From: Croceimicrobium sp965228705
GTDB taxonomy: Bacteria > Bacteroidota > Bacteroidia > Flavobacteriales > Schleiferiaceae
NCBI RefSeq assembly: GCF_965228705.1
Contig: NZ_OZ245832.1
Span: 1,302,001 to 1,366,000 of the forward strand
DNA: 64,000 nucleotides
Direction: 5' to 3'
Shown: in pieces, positions 33,472 to 42,332 of the stretch
Layout of the letters: every line of letters begins with the position of its first letter
Position numbering within the stretch: the stretch's first letter is position 1
Program-made: the position numbers and the translations under genes
Notes under the pieces: model-generated
What the model saw: only the letters and a program-made list of their open reading frames with translations
What the model was told of the DNA's origin: nothing
Database searches by the model: none

Positions 33472-34185
33472 CTACTTGCCAGTCAACCAAGACCAAAGTT
33501 TGTTAAAAGGATTAAAGCTTTTTTTAGCACTTTCTGCTCGCTTGAATCTACCCACTGTTGTATGCAGTGCTTCCTTATTTTCTTCAATCTCTATCTTTTC
33601 CAGAGTACGCAGTTCTTCTTCAGTGTTAGTTCTTTTGTCAAGAAATTGATACTGTCCAAACTCGTCCTTCTCGCCATTTAGAACAATTTTCCCTTCATCA
33701 ATCCACTGCAATATTAATTCGGCCTCTCTTTTGACACCAGGGTAAATTCGGTCAATTCGGCCGTTTTTTTGTTCACTGGTTAGGATCTCCCAATCACTGA
33801 AGTTCCAAAAGTCTTCGGAAAAAGTCAGGCCGTAACCCAATCCAAGATTGTGGAAAAAACTATAACCTGAACAATACAGATAGTAGGTTTCAATAAGCGA
33901 TTTAGCGAAGTCATCTTTTCGATTAATCAAGTCGGATAATATATTTTTCAGTTTTCGTTCCTCAAATTCTCCAAAATCCAAGAATGGATTGACAATCTTT
34001 GCCATTTCATGTAATATATATCGGTCTTTGAAATTCAAGGAAATCAAGTCGATATAGGAGTCGTAGCCGAGAAGTTGTTCAAGTTCCTTCTTGGAATAAA
34101 GCCACTTTTCAAAATCAGCAACCGAAATTTCCTTGTTAAGCACTTGGAAGAACTGATTTTGTACATCAAATGGCAATTCATTCAT
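33472..34185 (-). CDS. Hypothetical cytoplasmic protein
   Basis: 237 residues with no signal or membrane segment. The first 120 or so are helical (FQVLNKEISVADFEKWLYSKKELEQLLGYDSYIDLISLNF), and the C-terminus ends FNKLWSWLTGK. Small helical proteins of this kind in Bacteroidota accessory regions include immunity proteins, but there is no toxin next to it to support that. It is not recognised. Same strand as its neighbours, 32 bases upstream of the 33011 gene. Confidence 0.55.
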   Translation of the reverse strand: MNELPFDVQNQFFQVLNKEISVADFEKWLYSKKELEQLLGYDSYIDLISLNFKDRYILHEMAKIVNPFLDFGEFEERKLKNILSDLINRKDDFAKSLIETYYLYCSGYSFFHNLGLGYGLTFSEDFWNFSDWEILTSEQKNGRIDRIYPGVKREAELILQWIDEGKIVLNGEKDEFGQYQFLDKRTNTEEELRTLEKIEIEENKEALHTTVGRFKRAESAKKSFNPFNKLWSWLTGK

Positions 34186-34332
34186 CGTGGTCTTTATGGT
34201 ATTACTTACAAGGTTTATTTAAAGATAATTCGACCTTCTCCTAAAGTCCTAAAAAACCAGTAGCACCCTCATATTCTGTTTCAATGGCTATTGCATAACT
34301 ATTGACCTAGCTTTGGGTTGTTGTTGGCTTTT

Positions 34333-34716
34333 TTAATTTAAACCGAATACTTCTTGGTAGGAATAATACTTTGATCTCCCAATTATGAAAATAATCTGTC
34401 CATTTTGGTCAGTTACCACCCCACGTTCTTGATTGTCGCTTATCGGGAATAGTATTCTATACGCCAGGCCGTTTTCCAACTGAATGCCGTATTCTTTTTT
34501 GCCATTTTCCAAATGAACCGAGTTCTGGGAATATTCCCAGGATCCTAAATCACCATCTTCATTATGGATTGTCATTTCATCTCCGGTAAATACGATTTCC
34601 GATTTAAGACCTTCCGCATTTAAAGCTTTCCATTTTCCGCGATACACCTCAGATCCTTCGCAGCTGGTAAAAAGTAATGCAATTACAAATAGGTTTAAAA
34701 ATAGGGTTCTTCTCAC
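34333..34716 (-). CDS. Hypothetical lipoprotein
   Basis: 127 residues. Signal MRRTLFLNLFVIALLFTSC with lipid Cys19. The mature part of about 109 residues is a small beta domain (YRGKWKALNAEGLKSEIVFTGDEMTIHNEDGDLGSWEYSQNSVHLENGKKEYGIQLENG) with lipocalin-like strand alternation. Unknown function. It is separated from neighbours by intergenic sequence with partial inverted repeats, like the other genes of this run. Confidence 0.6.
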   Translation of the reverse strand: MRRTLFLNLFVIALLFTSCEGSEVYRGKWKALNAEGLKSEIVFTGDEMTIHNEDGDLGSWEYSQNSVHLENGKKEYGIQLENGLAYRILFPISDNQERGVVTDQNGQIIFIIGRSKYYSYQEVFGLN

Positions 34717-34826
34717 TTTCTAATTAGTTGATTTTGTTTGGCTTCTACTTACACACAATGGCCCATAATCGATGTCCTAGCTCATCTAAGAAAGCTATGC
34801 ATAATACACCTTTTTGTAGCCAGTTT

Positions 34827-35495
34827 TTATTTCTTTTTTGTCAGCCAACCCATATAAATTGACGATTGAAAAAAACGAAGTGGTGCTTCAAAACCTGCTT
34901 CTTGCAATAATTCTGAAAGTCGTTGTTCTGAAACAGTAAAAAGTTCATTTCCTATTCTGTTCAGCCGATTATTTATTTGTTCTTCGTCTAAGCCTTCTGG
35001 CAATAGAAGTTTGAGAACTTTTAGGTTTTGTTGAATTTGCTTTTTATCGCCTGTTATGTCAAGTATTACAAATGTCGCACCCGAAACCAATCTATCGGCA
35101 ATGTCTTTAAGTAAGTTCAGTTTGTTGCCCTTGTCGTCAAGAAAATGCAGAACTAATAAAAGTGTCGCAGCGCTATATTTTTTCTCCATGTCAAGCTTAG
35201 AAACCAAACCTTCAATTAGGCTTACCTTGTTGTAAAAGTGAAGTTTATCCTTCGCTTGTTTTATCATTTCAGGCGATGGATCAATGCCTGTAATTGTCCA
35301 TTGTTCGGGTGCTTTTACAAAACGCTCAATTTCGTTACCCGTTCCACAACCGACCACCAATAAATCCTTTTGGTCTGTATCGCTTAGAAGTTTGGGCAAT
35401 CGGTCTAAAAAGTAGTGATAGTTTGGTATCCACGTTTCTACAAACTGATTGTAACCCGTCGCTCTTTCGTTTTCAAATACTTCTACTTTATTCAT
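34827..35495 (-). CDS. Class I SAM-dependent methyltransferase
   Basis: 222 residues. Rossmann-type SAM site DLLVVGCGTGNEIERF (motif I), GIDPSPEMIKQA (motif II) and TLLLVLHFLDDKGNKLNLLKDIADRLVSGATFVILD (motifs IV-V). Substrate unknown. It lies in the minus-strand accessory run and has the sequence TGGCTACAAAAAGGTGTAT starting within a few bases of its stop. Confidence 0.8.
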   Translation of the reverse strand: MNKVEVFENERATGYNQFVETWIPNYHYFLDRLPKLLSDTDQKDLLVVGCGTGNEIERFVKAPEQWTITGIDPSPEMIKQAKDKLHFYNKVSLIEGLVSKLDMEKKYSAATLLLVLHFLDDKGNKLNLLKDIADRLVSGATFVILDITGDKKQIQQNLKVLKLLLPEGLDEEQINNRLNRIGNELFTVSEQRLSELLQEAGFEAPLRFFQSSIYMGWLTKKK

Positions 35496-35806
35496 TTTAT
35501 CTGTCGTTTAGGTTGCCTGCTACAATGACCACCAACTAGTTTAAATGAAGACCAAAATTAACTAATGATAACATTTAGGTACGAATAAAAGCGGAAGTCT
35601 AGATTGCAATTAAATTCAGGTCATAGACACCCTAAAACTACAATTTATTGAAAGGCAAGGACCAAAACCCTAAGGTGCAAATATTCCTGAAATGCCTTAG
35701 ATGCCTCGGGATTTGAGCTAGCAAGATTACTAGTCAATTAGCTACCGCTAATTTTATTGGAATTGTTCTCAGGTCTAAAAACTCTGATGAAGTACCTGAA
35801 AACACG
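35496..35806. other. AT-rich intergenic region, no gene seen
   Basis: On the minus strand the first bases upstream of the methyltransferase start read TTGTAGCAGGCAACC, comparable to other boundaries of this run. The remainder (35560-35800) holds no ORF, repeat or RNA that I can recognise. Confidence 0.4.
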
Positions 35807-35840
35807 AAAAGCCGTCTCGGCTGAGCCGAGACGACTTTTT
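35807..35840. terminator. Bidirectional terminator
   Basis: CGTCTCGGC and GCCGAGACG form a perfect 9-bp stem with a TGA loop, A4 before and T5 after, so it can act on both strands. It serves the minus-strand OmpA-domain gene ending at 35857. Confidence 0.85.
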
Positions 35841-35856
35841 CCCCCTCCGGTATCCT

Positions 35857-36219
35857 CTACTGCAGAATAATCCGGACTCTACGATAAAGAAAATCAGGTT
35901 TGGTTTGCTCTTGAATCTCGCTTTCGGGGCGAATAACAATCTTCCTTCCACTAATCCCCTGGCGCATCAAAAAGTCCTTTACCGTTTCTGCCCTTTTTAA
36001 CTTCAGGGCATCATTGTATTCCGTGGGTCCGGTATTGTCGGCATGCGCCTCTAAAATATAAAGCTGGGCATTTCGATTTCCATTGTCATCCAACCACTCA
36101 AATAAGCGCTGGGCCTCCAGAGTTTGGATACGATGACTGTCAAATTCAAAAAATACCAACATGCTCGCCGGAATTGGATTCGTTTTGATTCCCATGCTGA
36201 GAATAGTGCTTATTCCCAT
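35857..36219 (-). CDS. Stand-alone OmpA C-terminal-like domain protein
   Basis: 120 residues, almost all an OmpA_C-like peptidoglycan-binding domain: VFFEFDSHRIQTLEAQRLFEWLDD, LEAHADNTGPTEYNDALKLKRAETVKDFLMRQG, then a short basic end. The Asp in HADNTG and the Arg in LKRAETV are the usual contacts to diaminopimelate. The unusual point is the N-terminus: only about 20 residues, with no signal peptide or lipobox and an in-frame stop just before the ATG. How it would reach the periplasm is unclear; it may be a gene remnant. Confidence 0.75.
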   Translation of the reverse strand: MGISTILSMGIKTNPIPASMLVFFEFDSHRIQTLEAQRLFEWLDDNGNRNAQLYILEAHADNTGPTEYNDALKLKRAETVKDFLMRQGISGRKIVIRPESEIQEQTKPDFLYRRVRIILQ

Positions 36220-36356
36220 TTCTGTTCAATTGCTAGTGATAAAGGCAATTATCGAGAAGCAAATTAGCCTCGATTTCAACGCTTTAGAAATAATTGTTAC
36301 GAAATAGCACTCAGCTGTTCTGAACCCCTAGATTTCTGTTCAGAAGCCCATGAACC

Positions 36357-37076
36357 TTAGTCGATGGCGAACTTTTTAAAGAGCTCATCCCGGTAAGACT
36401 GTCCAATCGGAATTTCATCGCCTTCCACCTTAATGCAATGGGAATTAATGCCTTGCATAAAATCGATGTTCACGATATAAGAGCGATGTACCCGCTGAAA
36501 TTGAGAGGGTAAGGTCGATTCAAACTCGCTCAAGCTCTTGCGAATTACATGACGCAATCCATTCACTAAATAAAGCTCCAGATAAACATGGTCGCTCTTG
36601 ATATAGAGTAAATCCGAATAGCGGAGTTTCTGATAGAAGTTCTTATCCTTCACAAAGAATACATCGGGATCGGAAGATTGCTGCTCCTCACTTTCGCCCT
36701 CCTCCTGGGGAGCATCTAAAGCCATTTCAATCGCCGCGAACAGATCCTTCTTGCCAAAGGGTTTAATGAGATAGGCCGCCGGTTTTAAAGGCTTGGCCCT
36801 GCGCAATGTTTCCGACTCTGCATTGGAAGTGAGAAAGATAAAGGGGAAATTAAATTCCTCGCGATAGACCTGAGCCAGATCAATACCATCCTTTTTACCG
36901 GCTAATTGCACATCCAATAAAGCCAAATCCGGCGATTCATCACGCGCTTGAGCCAGGGCCTCGGTATAGTTAATTACCGGTTCCAGAGGTTGGTAGCCTA
37001 ATTCTTCCAAGGTATCGTAAATGCTGTCTGCAATCACGATCTCATCTTCCACAATTTGAATCTTCAAAGTGCTCAT
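36357..37076 (-). CDS. LytTR-family response regulator
   Basis: 239 residues. Receiver domain with IVEDE, the phospho-acceptor Asp in LALLDVQLAG, T in FLTSNAE and K in LIKPFGKKD. The C-terminal LytTR DNA-binding domain (LLYIKSDHVYLELYLVNGLRHVIRKSLSEFESTLPSQFQRVHRSYIVNI) follows. The start overlaps the stop of the histidine kinase (ATGA), so kinase and regulator form a coupled two-component system. Confidence 0.9.
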   Translation of the reverse strand: MSTLKIQIVEDEIVIADSIYDTLEELGYQPLEPVINYTEALAQARDESPDLALLDVQLAGKKDGIDLAQVYREEFNFPFIFLTSNAESETLRRAKPLKPAAYLIKPFGKKDLFAAIEMALDAPQEEGESEEQQSSDPDVFFVKDKNFYQKLRYSDLLYIKSDHVYLELYLVNGLRHVIRKSLSEFESTLPSQFQRVHRSYIVNIDFMQGINSHCIKVEGDEIPIGQSYRDELFKKFAID

Positions 37077-38944
37077 CAGGCAATTTCTCTCCTTTGGTCG
37101 GTATTCTTAAACTCAATTTTGAAACAAGCCCCGGAGCGGTATTCATATTCCACCTTGCCGTACAATTGCCGACTTAAACGCTTAATTAAGCGTAAGCCCA
37201 GGCTGCGACTTTTCTCCCAGTCCATTCCTTCGGGTAGGCCTTTTCCTCGATCACAAAATTCTAAATAATAATGATCATCCCGAGGCATTAAACGAATAAT
37301 TAGCTGAAGCTTTCCTTCGGCATCCTGACCATACTTATAAGCATTGGTCACCAATTCATTCAGGATCAATCCCAATGGAACCGCCGTATCAATATCCATC
37401 ATCAATTGCCCTTCCGGTAAATCGTATTCGCACTGGGCCTGCTTATCCTGCATGGCTCCATTTTGCTCAATGAGCTTGAGGATAAAGTCCTTGATATCAA
37501 TCAAGCTCAAATCTTCATTCTGATAGAGCTTTTGGTGAATTAAAGCCATGGCCTTTACCCGCGATTGTCCATCCTCTACCGCAATTAAAGCCTTGGGATC
37601 GGAAATCGCGGAAGACTGTAAATCCAAGAGACTGCTAATTACCTGTAGATTGTTCTTCACCCGATGGTGAATTTCCTTTAATAAGATTTCGCGCTCTTCA
37701 TTTTGCTGACTGATCACCGCATTCGACTTTTCCAGCTCCAGCAAAGACTTATTCTTTTGGCGATAGAGACGATAGCTATTTAATCCAAAGGCAATGATCA
37801 ATAAACCGGCGCCAGACAGAATATAGATGATCAATTCCTGAGTTTGAGCCAGTTCCTCCTGCTGCTGATTGGTCTGACTTAAAAACTCAATTTGAGCTTC
37901 CTGCTTACCACTTTCGTATTTGGTTTGCAATTCGGTAATCACCTTTTGCTGCTCAATATTGTAGAGCGAATCATTGAGGTCGATAAAAGCCTTTGCGTAC
38001 TTAATGGCCTGCTCTGATTCTCCCAAAGCATCATAGGCCTTGTAGAAAACTTCATTAGCCTTACGCATCTGATGCAGAAAATCCAGCTCCTCCGCCAAGC
38101 TATAGCTTTGCTTCGCATATTCAATGGCTTTGTACAATTCTTTCCGGCCTACGCTATCGCGCTCAGCGCCCATCACCAAATTAACCACCGCCAGATTTAC
38201 ATAAATGAATACCTTAAAGCGTTGCCGGCCATCCGGCGGATAAGAGTTCAGGGATTTTAGGAATTCTGCCTCTGCTGCCCGTAATTTATTCTGCTTTAGA
38301 TAGATCAGGCCAACATAGGTGGGATAAATAGCGATATAAGATTCGCGTCCCAAAGCGGTATACCATTCCAAAGCCAGATCGTAATACACCTTGGCTGAAT
38401 CGTATAAACCAAATTCATATAGCAATCCGCCGATCTGGTAAAAGCGCATGGCTGCCCGATTGCTATCCCCACCCTCCTTAAAATAGTCGAGGGCCAATAA
38501 AGAGTGTTCAATAGCCTTGTCGAACTGCTCTAGCTCCTGAAAGGAAACGGCTAAATTCCCATGCGATTCGGCCATTGAGATGGGCCCTAATTGCAGAGAA
38601 TCTTTAATGGAGAGCGCCTTAAATCCATAATCATTGGCTTTTTGATAACGTCCCCGATACTGATACATAATCCCTAAATAGGTATAGATATCAGCCAGCT
38701 TTTCAGGATCATTTAATTCTCGCGCTAAATTCTCCGCTTCCAATCCATAATAGATGGCCGAGTCATTCTGCTCCTGATGCATATAATAGCGCATCATATC
38801 CTTTACGATAAGCAGCTCTTCCTGCGAACCAGGCAGTACATTTTGTCGAGCTGTTTTTAAAGAATCGAGGTCCAGGCTATAAGCTCCAAAGGGAAGCAAT
38901 AGCAGAGTGAGAATGAAGGGGATAAAAAACCAGCGAATAATCAT
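37076..38944 (-). CDS. TPR sensor histidine kinase (HisKA_2 type)
   Basis: 622 residues from the ATG at 38944, which gives a proper signal peptide (MIIRWFFIPFILTLLLLPFGAYS). Periplasmic tetratricopeptide repeats (about 60-340) are followed by a TM helix (IIYILSGAGLLIIAFGLNSY), a coiled coil, the HisKA_2 histidine in LLKEIHHRVKNNLQVISSLLDLQS, and an ATPase domain (LNELVTNAYKYG, CDRGKGLPEG, GLRLIKRLSRQL). A TACATTTG box lies 8 bases before the ATG, so the mRNA may have almost no leader. Confidence 0.9.
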   Translation of the reverse strand: MIIRWFFIPFILTLLLLPFGAYSLDLDSLKTARQNVLPGSQEELLIVKDMMRYYMHQEQNDSAIYYGLEAENLARELNDPEKLADIYTYLGIMYQYRGRYQKANDYGFKALSIKDSLQLGPISMAESHGNLAVSFQELEQFDKAIEHSLLALDYFKEGGDSNRAAMRFYQIGGLLYEFGLYDSAKVYYDLALEWYTALGRESYIAIYPTYVGLIYLKQNKLRAAEAEFLKSLNSYPPDGRQRFKVFIYVNLAVVNLVMGAERDSVGRKELYKAIEYAKQSYSLAEELDFLHQMRKANEVFYKAYDALGESEQAIKYAKAFIDLNDSLYNIEQQKVITELQTKYESGKQEAQIEFLSQTNQQQEELAQTQELIIYILSGAGLLIIAFGLNSYRLYRQKNKSLLELEKSNAVISQQNEEREILLKEIHHRVKNNLQVISSLLDLQSSAISDPKALIAVEDGQSRVKAMALIHQKLYQNEDLSLIDIKDFILKLIEQNGAMQDKQAQCEYDLPEGQLMMDIDTAVPLGLILNELVTNAYKYGQDAEGKLQLIIRLMPRDDHYYLEFCDRGKGLPEGMDWEKSRSLGLRLIKRLSRQLYGKVEYEYRSGACFKIEFKNTDQRREIA

Positions 38945-38952
38945 GTTCTCCA

Positions 38953-38960
38953 CAAATGTA
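38953..38960 (-). promoter_or_regulatory. -7 box of the histidine kinase gene
   Basis: TACATTTG on the minus strand matches TAnnTTTG exactly. No clear TTG lies 19-20 bases upstream. If used, transcription would begin within about 4 bases of the ATG at 38944. Confidence 0.4.
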
Positions 38961-39142
38961 AAGGGAATTAAGGAAAAATGAGAAACCCTAATAATTTGAG
39001 ACCAGGCACTAAGTGACAATAGGTACGGAATAAGAACAATGAAATTGTCGTCGCAATCATTAAAGAAAGCTTAATGAAGTTCTAAACGACCCAGCTATTT
39101 ATTTGACGCATCTTTAATTTTCATTATTAATACCTAAGGATC

Positions 39143-39964
39143 ATGTTGCTACTGATCGACAAGTTTCAGGAGCTGGATATAAAGCTGATCGATTTACTCG
39201 AAAGCCTGGAGCCGGAAGAATGGCATAAACAGACTGTAGCCAAGCTTTGGACTGTTAAAGATGTGGTAGGTCATCTATTGGATGGGAATATTCGAAACCT
39301 TTCCATGTTGCGAGATGGCTATATGGGCTTAAAGCCGGAAATCAACTCTTATCAGGACCTCCTCGACTTCCTGAACGGACTTAATGCTGAATGGGTACAA
39401 GCCATGAAAAGAGTGAGTCCTGCCCTCTTAATCGATCTATTAAAATTTACGGGCAAACCTTTTAATGACTATTACGCCAGCCTGGACCCCCATGCCAAGG
39501 CGCAATTCTCCGTGGCATGGGCCGGCGAAGAGGAAAGCAGCAATTGGATGCATCTGGCTCGTGAGTACACCGAAAAGTTCTTGCACCAGCAGCAAATTAG
39601 AGATGCAACGGGAAGGCAAGGCCTTATGACCGATGAATACTATCTCCCCTTCCTGGAAGTCTGTATGTATGCCTTGGCCCATACCTTAAGAGATACTCCT
39701 ATGGAGAAAGGTTGTGTTTTAAAAATGAAAATAGTGGGGGAAGTTTCCGGCGAATGGCTGGTTCAATACAGTGGCGAAAAATGGCTCAGAATAGAATCAA
39801 ACCCAGATCTTTCCATAGCAACCGAAGTCCGTATTGACTCCTACGCCGCCTGGAAACTCTTTTCCAAAAGTCGGAGAGCCAAAGACCTCAGTGATCAGAT
39901 TGAAATTAGTGGCAATCTGGCTTTGGGCGAGAAAGCCTTGGAGATGGTGTCTTTTATGGCTTGA
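39143..39964 (+). CDS. DinB/MDMPI-like metal-dependent protein
   Basis: 273 residues. The N-terminal 170 form a DinB/mycothiol maleylpyruvate isomerase-type four-helix bundle (FQELDIKLIDLLESLEPEEWHKQTVAKLWTVKDVVGHLLDGNIRNL), with VVGHLLDG supplying the first metal His and LHQQQIRDATG the expected second His region. A smaller C-terminal domain (KIVGEVSGEWLVQYSGEKWLRIE) is SCP2-like. Family members are thiol-dependent transferases or of unknown activity. A TAATTTTC-like element precedes it, at 39114-39121. Confidence 0.7.
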   Translation: MLLLIDKFQELDIKLIDLLESLEPEEWHKQTVAKLWTVKDVVGHLLDGNIRNLSMLRDGYMGLKPEINSYQDLLDFLNGLNAEWVQAMKRVSPALLIDLLKFTGKPFNDYYASLDPHAKAQFSVAWAGEEESSNWMHLAREYTEKFLHQQQIRDATGRQGLMTDEYYLPFLEVCMYALAHTLRDTPMEKGCVLKMKIVGEVSGEWLVQYSGEKWLRIESNPDLSIATEVRIDSYAAWKLFSKSRRAKDLSDQIEISGNLALGEKALEMVSFMA

Positions 39965-40040
39965 TAAAATTTCTATGAACAAATTTTAACCTTATAACCC
40001 TAAAGCATTGTTTAGATACCAACAATTGCTAGCTTTAAGT

Positions 40041-40301
40041 ATGTCAAAACCCATTGCCATTGCATTAGGTGATAATCTCCAATCCTTCATTGAAAAGCAA
40101 ATTCAATCCGGAAGGTATAATTCGGCCAGTGAGGTAGTTAGAGCCGCTTTAAGGGTTTTCGAGCGGAAAGAAGCCCATAAGGTCGCTCTGATCGATGCGC
40201 TTAAGAAAGGGGAGCAATCAGGCTTCACAGAAAATTTCAATCGCGAGGATTTTCTTAAAAGCATGGAAACCAAACATGCGAATCTTGAAAATAGACTCTA
40301 G
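40041..40301 (+). CDS. ParD-like antitoxin without an adjacent toxin
   Basis: 86 residues from the ATG at 40041 (an upstream TTG gives 11 unlikely residues). Ribbon-helix-helix protein of the ParD/CopG type: MSKPIAIALGDNLQSFIEKQIQSGRYNSASEVVRAALRVFE, then a polar tail (EDFLKSMETKHANLENRL). In complete systems parE follows within a few bases. Here the next gene is on the opposite strand and overlaps the 3' end by 4 bases, so no toxin is present. Confidence 0.8.
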   Translation: MSKPIAIALGDNLQSFIEKQIQSGRYNSASEVVRAALRVFERKEAHKVALIDALKKGEQSGFTENFNREDFLKSMETKHANLENRL

Positions 40302-40903
40302 TCTTTGACCACTTTATAGGCTTTAAACCGCACTACTTCTCCCAATCCCTGATGTCCGGGCCCCTCGTCTAATTTATAGCGTTTTATCTCGCTCTGGCGG
40401 ATTTGCAATTCCGAAAAGTCAGCTTCCAGCATTTCTGTACTGTAGAGCATTTCCGGGTTCTTAGGTCCTCCTGATTGGAATTCTAACTGCCCCGGTGCAA
40501 AGGCTTCTAACCAAATTTCTCCGCCGGGTTTTAGCAAGTCTGCATAATGTTGGTGTAGTTCCTTTCTAAATTCTGCTGGAAAATGGGCATAGATCAAAGC
40601 AATCACATCAAAGCGTAGCTCACTTTTAAATTCGCGGGCATCGCAAATTTCATAGTGCAATTCTACTCCCTGTTCTTCAGCGAGCTCTAAAGCTTTGGCT
40701 CGACCTCTTTCCGATTGATCGAAGGCATAAACCTGCCAACCTAATTTAGCCGCATAAACCGCATTACGTCCCTCCCCTTCGGCAGGAAACAAAAGTCGCC
40801 CCGGAGGACGACTTTCTAATAAGAGTTGAAGAAATCGATTCGGCTTTAAACCATAGTGATAATCGCTTTCCTGATATTTCTGATTCCAGAATTCTGCTTG
40901 CAT
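40298..40903 (-). CDS. TehB-like SAM-dependent methyltransferase
   Basis: 201 residues from the ATG at 40903. N-terminal FWNQKYQESDYHYGLKPNRFL, SAM motif LLFPAEGEGRNAVYAAKLGWQVYAFDQSERG, CDAREF and VIALIYAHFPAEFRKELHQHYADLLKPGGEIWLEAF. This is the TehB/thiopurine-like small methyltransferase group, many of which act on S, Se or Te atoms. Its start overlaps the persulfide dioxygenase-rhodanese stop (TAATG), so it is translationally coupled to sulfur-oxidation genes; an S-methyl acceptor is possible but unproven. Confidence 0.8.
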   Translation of the reverse strand: MQAEFWNQKYQESDYHYGLKPNRFLQLLLESRPPGRLLFPAEGEGRNAVYAAKLGWQVYAFDQSERGRAKALELAEEQGVELHYEICDAREFKSELRFDVIALIYAHFPAEFRKELHQHYADLLKPGGEIWLEAFAPGQLEFQSGGPKNPEMLYSTEMLEADFSELQIRQSEIKRYKLDEGPGHQGLGEVVRFKAYKVVKD

Positions 40904-42315
40904 TATTTCAAAGTCGATGGACAAACATAGTCCGTAACAATGAATCCTGCATTTTTGATTGCATGGAATCCACCTTTGATATCGATGATATTATGGTATC
41001 CACGAGATTTTAAAATGGAAGAGGCAATTACCGAACGATAGCCACCTGCACAGTGTACATAGAAGGTTTCATCCTTAGGGAATTCGGCCATCTTGGAATT
41101 GATGAAATCCAGGGGAATGTTCAAGGCATTTTCTACATGCTCCGCTTCGTATTCAGAATACTTACGTACATCCACCACAGGTAATTTCTCTTGCTCTAAG
41201 CGATGATGCGCTTCAGTAGCAGGAATGGATTCAATTTGATCGATTTCCTTGCCCGCGGCCTTCCAGGCTTCGATGCCACCTTTTAGGTATCCCAAAACTT
41301 TATCAAATCCTACCCGAGCTAAACGAGTTACGGTTTCTTCTTCGCGACCTTCGGGGCATACCAATAATAACTTCTGATTTACATCAGCGATTACCGATCC
41401 TACCCAGGGAGCGAAATTGTCATCGATACCAATAAAGATAGAAGAAGGAATATGGCCTTGTACGAAGTCATTTTGATGACGAACATCCAATACAATCGCT
41501 TCACTTTCCTCAGCCGCTACTTCAAATTCGGCGGGACTTAAAGCACGGGTTCCCATGTGTAAAACCTCATCGATGCTGCTGTATCCTTCCTTGTTCATTT
41601 TCACATTGGCTGGGAAATATGCAGGGGGAGGTAATAATCCATCGGTTACTTCTTTAATGAACTCCTCGCGAGTCATATCCGCGCGCAAGGCATAATTCAC
41701 CTTCTTCTGGTTACCGAGAGTATCCACGGTTTCCTTCATCATATTCTTACCGCAGGCAGATCCCGCACCATGACCAGGATATACAATTACCTCATCGGCC
41801 AAAGGCATGATTTTCTCACGCAGGCTATCGAAAAGTAAACCAGCTAATTCTTCTTGAGTAAGATTAGCGGCTTTTTGAGCCAAGTCAGGACGACCCACAT
41901 CACCCAGGAATAAAGTATCACCAGAGTAGATAGAGTGATCTTTTCCATTGGCGTCTTTCAGCAAATAGGTAGTACTCTCCATGGTATGGCCAGGAGTGTG
42001 CAGCACTTTAATACTCAAATCACCCACCTTTAAGATTTCACCATCCTCGGCTACATGCGCATCGAAGCTTGGTTTAGCGGTTGGACCGTAAACGATGGTG
42101 GCTCCGGTTTTTTCGGCCAGGGTAAGGTGACCACTCACAAAGTCGGCATGGAAGTGAGTTTCGAGGATGTACTTGATTTTTGCACCATCCTGCTCAGCGC
42201 GATCGATATAAGGTTGTACCTCACGCAGGGGGTCAATGATTACTGCTTCTCCATTACTTTCAATGTAGTAAGCACCGTGGGCTAAACAGCCAGTATATAT
42301 TTGATCTATGTTCAT
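40903..42315 (-). CDS. Persulfide dioxygenase-type MBL hydrolase fused to two rhodanese domains
   Basis: 470 residues. An N-terminal ETHE1-like metallo-beta-lactamase domain (ETHFHADFVSGHLTLAEKTG, HTPGHTMESTTYLL, YSGDTLFLGDVGRPDL, VYPGHGAGSACG) oxidises persulfides to sulfite. Rhodanese domain 1 (about 260-360) has Cys in LVCPEGREEE. Rhodanese domain 2 (about 370-460) has the standard loop Cys in YVHCAGGYRS. The fusion couples persulfide oxidation with sulfane-sulfur transfer. It is followed, with overlap, by a methyltransferase and preceded by TauE and SQR genes on the same strand. Confidence 0.9.
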   Translation of the reverse strand: MNIDQIYTGCLAHGAYYIESNGEAVIIDPLREVQPYIDRAEQDGAKIKYILETHFHADFVSGHLTLAEKTGATIVYGPTAKPSFDAHVAEDGEILKVGDLSIKVLHTPGHTMESTTYLLKDANGKDHSIYSGDTLFLGDVGRPDLAQKAANLTQEELAGLLFDSLREKIMPLADEVIVYPGHGAGSACGKNMMKETVDTLGNQKKVNYALRADMTREEFIKEVTDGLLPPPAYFPANVKMNKEGYSSIDEVLHMGTRALSPAEFEVAAEESEAIVLDVRHQNDFVQGHIPSSIFIGIDDNFAPWVGSVIADVNQKLLLVCPEGREEETVTRLARVGFDKVLGYLKGGIEAWKAAGKEIDQIESIPATEAHHRLEQEKLPVVDVRKYSEYEAEHVENALNIPLDFINSKMAEFPKDETFYVHCAGGYRSVIASSILKSRGYHNIIDIKGGFHAIKNAGFIVTDYVCPSTLK

Positions 42316-42332
42316 TGTTTGTTGAATTTAGA

